13,680 bases of DNA, taken from an uncultured Pseudomonadota bacterium (GTDB lineage: Bacteria; Pseudomonadota; Alphaproteobacteria; Rs-D84). The notes below the pieces were generated by a model, which was not told where the DNA came from, made no database searches, and saw nothing but the letters and a program-made list of their open reading frames with translations. The number at the start of each line of letters is the position of its first letter. Positions within the stretch are counted from its first letter, which is position 1. Shown piece by piece: positions 1 through 7,800 of the stretch. Where the stretch lies: assembly GCA_902776515.1 (NCBI GenBank), contig CACYQE010000028.1:1-13680 (forward strand), read 5' to 3'. The translations under genes and the position numbers were made by a program.

Positions 1-2
1 GT

Positions 3-2204
3 GTTCGTGGTATCGGCCCCAAAAAAGCCGCTGAATTAATCAACCAATTTGGTTCACTGGACGGTGTTTATGAAAACATTGATAAAATTCAAAATGAACG
101 CACACGCAATTTGCTTGTTGAATACAAGAAATTAGCATACATATCAAAACAACTGGTCACATTAAAAACAGATGTTGATTTATCAGGATTGGAATTAAAG
201 CCTTTTAAGTTTAACAAAAATGCGGCTTTGGAATTTGTCAGGGCAAAACTGGAAAGCAATTCGTTGGCGGAAAAAATACAAAAAATGTTTCAATCTGATG
301 AATCCGGACCGGAATTAAATTTCGATTTTCCAAAATCAGAATGTGCTATTCAATCAATACACATTCCAGAACCTGAAAAAATCGACAAAATGGAATTTAA
401 AAAAATCACAACACTGGACGAATTGGACGAATTCCTGGGCACCGTCAAAGATGTAATCGCAATGGACACCGAAACAACCGGATTAAATCAAATGTCTGAT
501 AAATTGGTCGGTATGTCATTGGCAACAAATTCTGCATTTGGGGTTTATATCCCCCTGCGACACAGGACCCCAAGTGAAAATTTATTTGGAACACCTGAAT
601 TGGTTAAAAATCAAATATCAGTTGATGAGTTGTATAAAAAACTGTGGCCTGTAATGACTGATAAAAAAATCACCAAGGTCGGTCATAACCTGAAATTCGA
701 CTTGCACATTTTGGCAAACGAAGGGTGGGATATTGAAAAAATTTCACCAATTGATGACACTATGCTTATTTCCTATGCTTTGAACGGAACATTGCATAAT
801 CATGGCTTGGACGAATTGGCGGCAAAATATCTGAACCACTATAATATTGCTTTTTCTTCTTTGTTTCCACCCAAAACACGGGATGCCGATATGCATTTTG
901 ATATGCTGCCAATTGATGTTGCGACCCCATACGCGGCCGAAGATGCGACTGTTACAATGGCACTTTATGAATATATGCGGCCGCAAATAAATAAAAACGA
1001 AAAATTACGAGAATTGTATGAAAAATGCGATTTGCCTTTATTGATGGTGTTAACACAAATAGAACGCGTTGGGGTATTGGTTGATAAAAATAAATTACAA
1101 CAGTTATCCGGCGTGTTTCACCAACAATTAACTAACATCAGTGATGAAATTTGGAAATTGGCTGGGCACGAATTCAACATCGCCAGTCCGAAACAATTGG
1201 CAACTGTGTTGTTTGATGAAATGGGGTTGCCGGCAAACAAAAAACGCTCTACTGATGCCGACAGCCTGAATGATATTATCGACAATCACCCAATTATCGA
1301 AAAAATACTAAATTGGCGTTCTATTGCAAAGCTGGCGGGGACATACACGGACACATTGCCGCACCAAATTGCTTCTGATGGACGCATACACACAACATAT
1401 TTACAAACCAGTACCAATACAGGTCGTCTGTCCAGTCGTGATCCTAATCTGCAAAACATCCCGGTTAAAACAGAACTTGGTGAAGAAATCAGAAAATGCT
1501 TTGTGGCACCAACCGGTCGTGTTTTGATTGCCGCGGATTATTCGCAAATTCAATTGCGGTTGCTGGCTGATGTCGCCGATATAAAAACATTCAAAAACAC
1601 ATTTATTTCAAATGCGGACATTCACGAACAAACCGCACGCCAAATATTTAATATTCCCGACACGACCATCGTTCCAAAAGATTTACGACGTGCCGCCAAA
1701 ACAGTTAATTTTTCCATCATATATGGAATATCTTCATTTGGTTTGTCGGGTCAATTGGGGATTTCACGTGCCGCCGCCCAGGAAATAATAAATTCATATA
1801 TGGCGGGATTACCGGAAATAAAAACTTATATTGAAAACATCAAAAAATTTGCAACCGAAAACGCGTGTGTTTATACACCTTGGGGTCGCCGCATAGAATT
1901 ACCAGAAGTAAAAAATCCACGTATGCGTTCGTATGCAATGCGTGCTGCAATCAACGCACCTATCCAGGGATTCGAAGCCGATTTAATGCGGCTTGCCATG
2001 ATAACAATCTATAATGACATTATCGTCCCGAACCAAGATAAAATAAAAATGATTATGCAGGTTCACGATGAAATGGTATTTGAATGTGATAAAGATGTGG
2101 CCGAAAACTTTGCACAACAAATAAAAAGCACAATGGAAAATATCGCACATCTGTCGGTTCCATTGCGTGCGGATTATGTGATTGCAGAATATTGGGGCAA
2201 ATAA
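3..2204 (+). CDS. polA: DNA polymerase I, 5' end missing
   Basis: This is DNA polymerase I, which removes RNA primers and fills gaps in replication and repair. The reading frame is open from base 3, so the gene starts upstream of the window and 733 residues are seen. The first codons (RGIGPKKAAELI, bases 6-41) are the helix-hairpin-helix end of the 5' nuclease domain. The proofreading domain looks active: DTETTGL from base 465 (Exo I), NLKFD at 687-701 (Exo II) and YAAED at 930-944 (Exo III). The polymerase domain has TGRLSS and PNLQNIP, motif A at 1536-1559, an O helix with RRAAKTVNF (Arg, Lys and Phe kept), and VHDE at 2061-2072. Motif A reads DYSQIQLR, with Gln at 1551-1553 where the family has Glu. 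The GTAAD stretch after the conserved Gln reads GFEAD. A TTG at 111 is not the true start because homology continues upstream of it. The end lies 14 bases from the convergent peptidase gene. Confidence 0.97.
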   Translation, partial: VRGIGPKKAAELINQFGSLDGVYENIDKIQNERTRNLLVEYKKLAYISKQLVTLKTDVDLSGLELKPFKFNKNAALEFVRAKLESNSLAEKIQKMFQSDESGPELNFDFPKSECAIQSIHIPEPEKIDKMEFKKITTLDELDEFLGTVKDVIAMDTETTGLNQMSDKLVGMSLATNSAFGVYIPLRHRTPSENLFGTPELVKNQISVDELYKKLWPVMTDKKITKVGHNLKFDLHILANEGWDIEKISPIDDTMLISYALNGTLHNHGLDELAAKYLNHYNIAFSSLFPPKTRDADMHFDMLPIDVATPYAAEDATVTMALYEYMRPQINKNEKLRELYEKCDLPLLMVLTQIERVGVLVDKNKLQQLSGVFHQQLTNISDEIWKLAGHEFNIASPKQLATVLFDEMGLPANKKRSTDADSLNDIIDNHPIIEKILNWRSIAKLAGTYTDTLPHQIASDGRIHTTYLQTSTNTGRLSSRDPNLQNIPVKTELGEEIRKCFVAPTGRVLIAADYSQIQLRLLADVADIKTFKNTFISNADIHEQTARQIFNIPDTTIVPKDLRRAAKTVNFSIIYGISSFGLSGQLGISRAAAQEIINSYMAGLPEIKTYIENIKKFATENACVYTPWGRRIELPEVKNPRMRSYAMRAAINAPIQGFEADLMRLAMITIYNDIIVPNQDKIKMIMQVHDEMVFECDKDVAENFAQQIKSTMENIAHLSVPLRADYVIAEYWGK

Positions 2205-2232
2205 AAAATATCCAGATATTACATCTGGATAT
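2202..2232 (-). terminator. Intrinsic terminator of the M23 peptidase gene, with its stop codon in the loop
   Basis: A perfect 10-bp stem (ATATCCAGAT at 2208-2217 with ATCTGGATAT at 2223-2232) encloses a 5-base loop. On the minus strand it is followed by TTTTTATTTG, which makes it an intrinsic terminator for the peptidase gene. The peptidase stop codon (complement of 2219-2221) sits in the loop and its last codons form one arm. The T-tract is the complement of the polA stop region. In the plus direction there is no T-tract, so it may only protect the polA mRNA 3' end. Confidence 0.8.
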
Positions 2233-3478
2233 AAGCCTTTGGATTCTTAATCAGCCCTTCTATTGCCTTGTCCAACGTTTCACGATATTCCAAGAACGAT
2301 TTTTTGTTTGTGGCATCCAAGTTATTTATTGCCGGCAATTTAACCGTCATGGGGTTAACGTGTTTTCCGTCTTTGATAACCTCGTAATGCAAATGCGGAC
2401 CAGTGGCCAACCCGGTCGCCCCGGCATAACCAATTATTTGTCCTTGCTTAACAACCGTTCCAACCTTTACATTCTTAACAAATTTCGACAAATGAGCATA
2501 CAACGTTTCAAATGTCCCATTATGACGGATTTTGATAAAATTACCGTGGCCACGATTATAACCACGTGCAACAACACGACCCGCACCCGCAGATGGAATT
2601 GGTGTCCCAGTTGGTGCACGGAAATCAACACCTTTGTGTGCACGTGTAAACCCAAGGACCGGATGTTTACGCCGTGTGGAAAAGCTGCTGGTAACGCGGG
2701 CATTATTAATTGGTGTGCGTTTCAAAGATTTAATTGCACCATTACCATTTGGATCATAATAACCGATTGTGTTATCAGACTTTTTATAGCGATACATTTT
2801 TACATTTCCGCGTAACGCATCAAACGAGACGACCACAACAGAACCATTATCAACCTTTTTACCTTCGGAATAATTTTCTTCATAAACCACAGAAAACTTT
2901 TGTCCGGCCCGAACATCGCGTTCAAAATCCATTTCAAAAGCCAACAAATCGTAAACATCCGCCAAAATTCCGGCCGGGATGCCGGCACGATTGCCCGCTA
3001 AATAAAAACTGTCGCCATCTAAAATTTCGCCCTGACGATACACCAAACGTGTATCACGTTGAATATCCACAGAATTACAATCCCATATACCTGCCTCGTT
3101 ACACGTCAATTCAATTCGCCGCCATGGTGACGGAATAATTACAATTTTTGACACAGGCCCGGTTTCGCCGTCACGTAAAAATTCTATTTTATCACGATTC
3201 GCACGCAAACCACCAATCCCCGCCTTGGTCCGTAATGTAGCGGCAATAGAATTTATGTCGTTGTGAGTCAATCCATAATTAGATAAAATTTTTGACAACG
3301 TATCCCCGGCAACAACATCAACAACAACCCGGTTATCGTCACTACTGTCGCCAGAAAAACGTTTTGAAAAACCAAATGTAATACAAACGACCAATGCGAC
3401 AACCGCCAGTGCCCCGGCCAACCACAAGACGATACGTGTCGCCTTTTTTGATGTAAGAATATCTTTTACTTTTGCCAT
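2219..3478 (-). CDS. Membrane-anchored M23 family peptidoglycan endopeptidase
   Basis: This 419-residue zinc metallopeptidase of the MepM/lysostaphin-like type probably cuts peptidoglycan cross-links in the periplasm. A cytoplasmic N-terminus leads into one membrane span at about residues 15-37. A LysM/OapA-like segment follows (VVAGDTLSKILSNYGL, about 50-65), then a linker. The C-terminal M23 domain has AHKGVDFRAP, with zinc ligands His281 and Asp285, and GPHLHYEV with His362 and His364. All expected catalytic residues are present, so it should be active. I chose the ATG at 3478 (MAKVKD) because the open frame upstream runs into prmC and because a -10 box lies 7 bases before this ATG. No Shine-Dalgarno sequence precedes it, so a leaderless or near-leaderless transcript is likely. 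The gene diverges from prmC and converges on polA. Confidence 0.93.
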   Translation of the reverse strand: MAKVKDILTSKKATRIVLWLAGALAVVALVVCITFGFSKRFSGDSSDDNRVVVDVVAGDTLSKILSNYGLTHNDINSIAATLRTKAGIGGLRANRDKIEFLRDGETGPVSKIVIIPSPWRRIELTCNEAGIWDCNSVDIQRDTRLVYRQGEILDGDSFYLAGNRAGIPAGILADVYDLLAFEMDFERDVRAGQKFSVVYEENYSEGKKVDNGSVVVVSFDALRGNVKMYRYKKSDNTIGYYDPNGNGAIKSLKRTPINNARVTSSFSTRRKHPVLGFTRAHKGVDFRAPTGTPIPSAGAGRVVARGYNRGHGNFIKIRHNGTFETLYAHLSKFVKNVKVGTVVKQGQIIGYAGATGLATGPHLHYEVIKDGKHVNPMTVKLPAINNLDATNKKSFLEYRETLDKAIEGLIKNPKAYIQM

Positions 3479-3493
3479 AGGCGAGATTATAAT
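3465..3493 (+). promoter_or_regulatory. Sigma-70-type promoter for prmC, predicted leaderless
   Basis: TTTACT (3465-3470) is followed after 17 bp by a perfect TATAAT (3488-3493). Six bases later comes the prmC ATG at 3500, which is where transcription would be expected to start. The -35 box lies inside the first codons of the divergent peptidase gene. Confidence 0.65.
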
Positions 3494-3514
3494 AGTTTTA
3501 TGAAAAAAAATCAA
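3486..3514 (-). promoter_or_regulatory. Sigma-70-type promoter for the M23 peptidase gene
   Basis: On the minus strand, TTGATT (3514-3509) is followed after 17 bp by a perfect TATAAT (3491-3486). The predicted transcription start is at about 3479, one base before the ATG at 3478. The -10 box shares the palindrome ATTATAAT (3486-3493) with the opposing prmC promoter. Confidence 0.75.
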
Positions 3515-4270
3515 GCGTTCACAATCTTGGCCCAGTCCGGTGGAACACGGGCCGCACGTATCATTACCGACAACATTTCCAAATTGTCACGTTGGCGGGT
3601 GCGGTTGATTGCCCGTGCACTAAAACACGGTATGCCGGTGGCAAAAATAATTCACCAGAAGTGGTTTTATGGACTGGCTTTCTATACCAACAAACACACA
3701 TTGGACCCGCGACCCGACACCGAAACTTTGGTTGAAGCCGTAATATCAGACAAACCACAACACCCACGGATTTTAGATTTGGGGACAGGAACTGGCTGCA
3801 TCATTTCCGCATTGGTAAAAAACATCTGCGATTCGTCTGGCACAGGCATTGATAAATCATACGCCGCCATCCGCGTTGCCCGCAAAAACGTAAAAAATCT
3901 TGGACTTTCTGACCGAATAAAAATCGAACACGGTTCATTTAACAAAAAAAATACTGTATCGGAAAAATTTGACATAATCGTATCAAATCCGCCATACATC
4001 GCGTACGGTGACAAACGGGTTGACAAGTCCGCAAAACACGACCCTAAAATAGCACTGTATGCAAAAAACAACGGATTGGCCGCATATCAAGATATCGCAC
4101 AAAACGCAAAAAATTGGATTAAACAAAGCGGACGCATTTACGTTGAAATAGGAACTGGCCAAGCACGGGAAATCAAATCAATTTTCAAAACAAACGGATG
4201 GCAATATGTTCGCGGTGAAAAAGATTTATCGGGCATTATACGCGTATTAATCTTTACTTTTTCCGCGTAA
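3500..4270 (+). CDS. prmC: Release factor glutamine N5-methyltransferase (PrmC/HemK)
   Basis: This class I SAM-dependent methyltransferase methylates the GGQ glutamine of peptide-chain release factors, supporting efficient termination. The glycine-rich SAM loop LDLGTGTG is at residues 92-99 and the signature NPPYI at 163-167. The PrmC-typical RPDTETLVE lies at 71-79, between the N-terminal helical domain and the catalytic domain. At 256 residues it is somewhat short for the family (usually near 280). The N-terminal release-factor-binding region before RPDTE is reduced to about 70 residues. The ATG at 3500 is favoured by the -10 box ending 6 bases before it; there is no Shine-Dalgarno sequence. 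Its 3' end overlaps the convergent hydrolase gene by 17 bases. A different N5-glutamine methyltransferase (PrmB-like) is less likely given the RPDTE context. Confidence 0.9.
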   Translation: MKKNQAFTILAQSGGTRAARIITDNISKLSRWRVRLIARALKHGMPVAKIIHQKWFYGLAFYTNKHTLDPRPDTETLVEAVISDKPQHPRILDLGTGTGCIISALVKNICDSSGTGIDKSYAAIRVARKNVKNLGLSDRIKIEHGSFNKKNTVSEKFDIIVSNPPYIAYGDKRVDKSAKHDPKIALYAKNNGLAAYQDIAQNAKNWIKQSGRIYVEIGTGQAREIKSIFKTNGWQYVRGEKDLSGIIRVLIFTFSA

Positions 4271-4898
4271 ACCACGGGTTATTTTCCTTTAACCAACCAA
4301 TCACAGAATCGTCCCCATGTCCATGAACAACATAGGTGTCATCAGGGAAATTTCTGTCGACCAATTTTGATATTGATTTATGCAAATCATCCGTATTTCC
4401 CCCAGGCAAATCATAACGCCCAATACCATCACGGAAAATTGTATCACCGGTCATTAATACTTTTTGTTCAGGAAAATAAAACACCATCCCACCCAGTGAG
4501 TGCCCCGGCGTTTCCATAATCTGAACAGGAACACCCGGTAAAACCTGAATGGTCCCCGCATTCAAAGCCTTGGGTTTCGTATAATCACTTGGAATATGAG
4601 GCAATTCCCAAAAATCTAAAATTTGATTTCCCCACAAAACCAACGGCTCGTCACGCATATTTAAAAACCAATCTATGTTATAGTGTTTTGCCAATTCTGG
4701 GGCCGCCGACAAATGATCATTATGTCCGTGTGTCGTATATATTGCACGTAATTTCAAACCACGTTTGTCCAATAATGTGCACCAATCAGAAGCCCGCCCC
4801 CACGCATCAAAAATCACACAATCCTTTTTATTTGATACCAACAAAGAGTTGGTGTTCACGGGTGGCATACGTAAAACTTCAAACTTGATATCAGACAT
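4254..4898 (-). CDS. Metallo-beta-lactamase-fold hydrolase, glyoxalase II-like (YcbL type)
   Basis: This 214-residue cytosolic hydrolase is of the glyoxalase II/YcbL kind. Such enzymes hydrolyse thioesters such as S-lactoylglutathione, but the substrate here cannot be told from sequence. The metal-binding set is complete: THGHNDH (His57, His59, Asp61, His62), His133 in TPGHS, Asp152 in TGDTIF, and His192 in VVHGHG. GRYDLPGG (161-167) is typical of the YcbL subgroup. It lacks the separate C-terminal substrate domain of classical GloB, as expected at this length. The ATG at 4898 lies one base after the ftsH stop codon; an in-frame start further upstream would fall inside ftsH, so translational coupling to ftsH is likely. 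It is the last gene of the tilS-ftsH operon and overlaps prmC tail to tail. Confidence 0.9.
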   Translation of the reverse strand: MSDIKFEVLRMPPVNTNSLLVSNKKDCVIFDAWGRASDWCTLLDKRGLKLRAIYTTHGHNDHLSAAPELAKHYNIDWFLNMRDEPLVLWGNQILDFWELPHIPSDYTKPKALNAGTIQVLPGVPVQIMETPGHSLGGMVFYFPEQKVLMTGDTIFRDGIGRYDLPGGNTDDLHKSISKLVDRNFPDDTYVVHGHGDDSVIGWLKENNPWFTRKK

Positions 4899-4899
4899 T

Positions 4900-6801
4900 T
4901 TATGCTTTTTTAGATTTCTTAACAGCCTTGTTTTTTGATGTTTTTTTAACACCAGATTTCTTTTTACCCGACACAATTTCCATAATTTCCTCGCCGGTTA
5001 ATGTTTCGCGATGCAGCAATTCTTCGGCCAATTTTTCAACAGTCTTTTTATTTTTTATCAACAATTTTGTTGCATCACGATACGCAGTATCCAACCAAGA
5101 TTTTATTTCCGCATCCACCAATTCAGCGGTCTTTTCAGATGCGGTTTCCAATGGGACACGTGTTCCAAAAGTTTGAACCTGGTTTATAGAAACAATTCCA
5201 ACCTTGTCCGACAATCCGGCCATTGTGATTGAACGCCGTGCCAAACGAGTGGCCATATTTATATCACTTTCTGCCCCTGTGGTTATTTTATCTTTGCCAA
5301 AGAAAACTTCTTCGGCCGCACGCCCAGCAAGTGCAATAGACAAATTGGCACGAACTTCGGCAATAGACATAGAAACCTTGTCATCAATTGGCAAATGTTG
5401 AACCATACCCAATGCACGACCACGCGGAATGATGGTTGCTTTGTGAATAGGGTCTGTAATATCGGCGTATACAGTGCTTACAAATGCGTGTCCCGCCTCG
5501 TGATATGCGGTTGTTTTGATGTCTTGCGGACGCATTTTTCTGACTTTTTTTGGCCCCATCAAAACCTTGTCGCGTGCTTCTTCCATATCATCACGCATAA
5601 CAACCTTGTGTCCAACACGCACCGCATGTAACGCAGATTCATTAAGCAAGTTTTCCAAATCAGCCCCCGAAAAACCGGTTGTTCCACGTGCAACCTCGCC
5701 CAAATCAACGGTTTCATCCATTTTGATTTTTTTTGCGTGCAATTCCAAAATTTCTTTACGTCCCGCCATATCAGGCAAATCTATATGCACCTGGCGATCA
5801 AAACGCCCCGGACGCAACAGAGCAGGATCCAACATATCGGGTCTGTTTGTAGCCCCAATGACAATGATACCTGTATCATTTGAAAAGCCATCCATTTCAA
5901 TTAACAGCTGGTTCAGTGTTTGCTCTCTATCTTGGTCATTAAAAGAATTTTGACTGCGGCGTTGACCTATTGCATCAATTTCATCAATAAACAACAAGCA
6001 AGGTGCGTTACGCTTTGCCATTTCAAAAATTTCTTTTATTTTGGCGACACCCAAACCAACGATAATACCTGAAAAATCACTGCCCGATGCGGCAAAGAAC
6101 GGAACATTCGCCTCACCCGCAATAGCACGTGCCAACAGTGTTTTACCCGTCCCCGGTTCGCCCGCCAACAAAACCCCACGCGGCACACGGGCACCAACCG
6201 CCTGAAACTTATTTTTGTCTTTCAAGAAATCCACTATTTCCATCAACTCTTGTTTTTCTGAATCAATTCCCGCAACATCTTTAAATGTTGTTTTTGGTTT
6301 TCCGGTCACAATCTTTGTCGGATTTTGTCCAAGCAAAGTTTTACTAAGCCCACCGGCACCGCCACGCATTCCGCGAAAAATCCACCAGATAAAAAACAAT
6401 CCCATAAGAATAGGAACCCATGTTCCCAAATAATCAACCCAAGATTTTGATGTATCGATTGAAACCTCGGTCCCGTTTTGCGAAAACTTTTCCAATAATT
6501 CAGGATTATATGTTATGACCGCATCATATTTTGTGCCATCTTTTAATTCACCACTTGCACGTTCCCCACGCAAAGACATTGTTTTTATGTCCCCAGAACG
6601 CCGTAACACATCAGAAAAAGATAATTCCAATGGTTTAGACACGGTCGGTGTATCAGCAGATTTATTGAACAAACCACCGCCGTTTCGGTCAAACAAAACA
6701 TTTGCAACCAGTGTCGCAAACAACGCCGCAAACAATATAAAAAACCATGACGATTTATCACGCTTTTGTTTTGGATTTAAAGTATTTTTTTGTTTTTTCA
6801 T
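4900..6801 (-). CDS. ftsH: ATP-dependent membrane zinc protease FtsH
   Basis: This 633-residue hexameric AAA protease of the inner membrane degrades misfolded membrane proteins and regulatory proteins. There are two membrane spans (about residues 18-37 and 127-143) around a periplasmic segment. The AAA module has Walker A GEPGTGKT (214-221), Walker B LLFIDEID (269-276) and a second region of homology with GATNRPDMLDPALLRPGRFD. The protease has HEAGH (434-438), with Asp513 in TTGAESD as the third zinc ligand. The tail is lysine-rich. It is odd in that pore loop 1 reads SDFSGIIVGLG (241-251), placing Ile247 where the family has the substrate-gripping Phe of the FVG motif. Later, the family's WGMSD reads AGLSD. 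AGGAAAAG lies 5 bases before the ATG at 6801. The start overlaps the end of tilS by 44 bases, and tilS-ftsH adjacency is typical of Alphaproteobacteria. Confidence 0.97.
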   Translation of the reverse strand: MKKQKNTLNPKQKRDKSSWFFILFAALFATLVANVLFDRNGGGLFNKSADTPTVSKPLELSFSDVLRRSGDIKTMSLRGERASGELKDGTKYDAVITYNPELLEKFSQNGTEVSIDTSKSWVDYLGTWVPILMGLFFIWWIFRGMRGGAGGLSKTLLGQNPTKIVTGKPKTTFKDVAGIDSEKQELMEIVDFLKDKNKFQAVGARVPRGVLLAGEPGTGKTLLARAIAGEANVPFFAASGSDFSGIIVGLGVAKIKEIFEMAKRNAPCLLFIDEIDAIGQRRSQNSFNDQDREQTLNQLLIEMDGFSNDTGIIVIGATNRPDMLDPALLRPGRFDRQVHIDLPDMAGRKEILELHAKKIKMDETVDLGEVARGTTGFSGADLENLLNESALHAVRVGHKVVMRDDMEEARDKVLMGPKKVRKMRPQDIKTTAYHEAGHAFVSTVYADITDPIHKATIIPRGRALGMVQHLPIDDKVSMSIAEVRANLSIALAGRAAEEVFFGKDKITTGAESDINMATRLARRSITMAGLSDKVGIVSINQVQTFGTRVPLETASEKTAELVDAEIKSWLDTAYRDATKLLIKNKKTVEKLAEELLHRETLTGEEIMEIVSGKKKSGVKKTSKNKAVKKSKKA

Positions 6802-7753
6802 GTCTTTTCCTAAAACTTGTACTTGTACCTTCTGGGACGATTAAAATTTGATTATTGAAACGCCGCAAAGTGCAATGTCCCAATGTAAATTTACAATCGG
6901 TCTTAAGTTTATCTAGTGCACCAATCAATGAATTCAAGCGTGGCTGATAACGATTACCCCCTACCCTTTGAATAACATCACCAAGAAACTTTAACCTAAT
7001 ATCGGGGGCCAGGTCAAATAGAAAAGATTCAGAAAATTTTGCATAATCTTTGTGCATAACGTCCGCAATCAATTTTGTAATCAAACTTTCAACAGCCTCG
7101 CGAACACGGCCCAAATTTTGAATTGCCAATAAAATACGTTCGTCACTAATACCCAATTCAGATTGCATCAAATGACGATTCTGACGAATTTTTACCCTTG
7201 TATAATGCGGATCATAATTCATTTCGTCCGAAAAATACTTAATTGAATTCTCGTCACAGTATTCTTGTAATTCACGCCGAAAAACATTCAGCAAAGGCCG
7301 AACAATTTTTATTCCATTAACCTCTGTTTCGCCACGCATAGCCGCCAAACCATAAACACCACTGCCCCGTCCAAGATTCATTAAAAAAGTTTCGATTTGG
7401 TCATCTGCCTGATGTGCGGTAACAATTATGCCGATGCCGTTTTCATGACAAAAATCTGTCATCATCTTGTATCGTGCAATACGTGCCGCATCTTCCAAAC
7501 CTGTTTGTGGCTTATCACCAACCCAGTTAAAAATATGGCACGGGACATTTAATTCGTCACATAATTTTTTTACATATTCGGCCTCGGTATCTGCGGCAAT
7601 ACGTAGCCCATGATTCACGTGCAAGCAAACAATATCCGCACCAATATGAACCAGCCAATATAACAACGCGACCGAATCGACACCGCCACTAACAGCGACA
7701 GCCATCTTTTGGTCCGTATATTTTTTGATAAAATCAACAAAGTTTCTGTTCAT
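6758..7753 (-). CDS. tilS: tRNA(Ile)-lysidine synthetase
   Basis: TilS ligates lysine to C34 of the CAU-anticodon tRNA-Ile, changing it to read AUA codons. The PP-loop ATP site SGGVDS is at residues 22-27, followed by VNHGLR, and HQADDQIETFLMNLGRGSG is the conserved second block. At 331 residues it has the catalytic domain and a reduced C-terminal region. The ATG at 7753 is the first in-frame start before the PP-loop. It is the first gene of the operon with ftsH and the hydrolase, and its last 44 bases overlap the ftsH start. It diverges from the LOG-family gene across a 47-bp gap. A minus-strand -10-like TAAAAT at 7768-7763 is its only visible promoter hint. Confidence 0.93.
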   Translation of the reverse strand: MNRNFVDFIKKYTDQKMAVAVSGGVDSVALLYWLVHIGADIVCLHVNHGLRIAADTEAEYVKKLCDELNVPCHIFNWVGDKPQTGLEDAARIARYKMMTDFCHENGIGIIVTAHQADDQIETFLMNLGRGSGVYGLAAMRGETEVNGIKIVRPLLNVFRRELQEYCDENSIKYFSDEMNYDPHYTRVKIRQNRHLMQSELGISDERILLAIQNLGRVREAVESLITKLIADVMHKDYAKFSESFLFDLAPDIRLKFLGDVIQRVGGNRYQPRLNSLIGALDKLKTDCKFTLGHCTLRRFNNQILIVPEGTSTSFRKRHEKTKKYFKSKTKA

Positions 7754-7777
7754 AACAAAACCATTTTATGATATAAT
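7749..7777 (+). promoter_or_regulatory. Promoter for the LOG-family gene
   Basis: A perfect TATAAT at 7772-7777 is preceded after 17 bp by TTCATA (7749-7754), a weak -35 box that overlaps the tilS start codon. It is followed by AAAGGA at 7788-7793, 7 bases before the ATG at 7801. Confidence 0.6.
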
Positions 7778-7800
7778 TCGAAAAAATAAAGGAAAAACAG

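Noticed and set aside
111..125. TTG at 111 as the start of polA
   Set aside because: The frame stays open to base 3 and encodes helix-hairpin-helix residues (GIGPKKAAEL), so the true start lies before the window.
2192..2815. Long plus-strand open frame opposite the M23 gene
   Set aside because: It is a shadow of the peptidase gene: no domain, low-complexity composition, and it overlaps a gene with intact catalytic motifs.
3479..3514. Upstream ATG at 3514 as the start of the M23 peptidase
   Set aside because: It would add 12 non-conserved residues, overlap prmC, and lie upstream of the -10 box and predicted transcription start.
4238..4247. Palindrome ATACGCGTAT near the end of prmC
   Set aside because: It has no loop and no T-tract, and it lies in coding sequence; I cannot support it as a terminator or operator.
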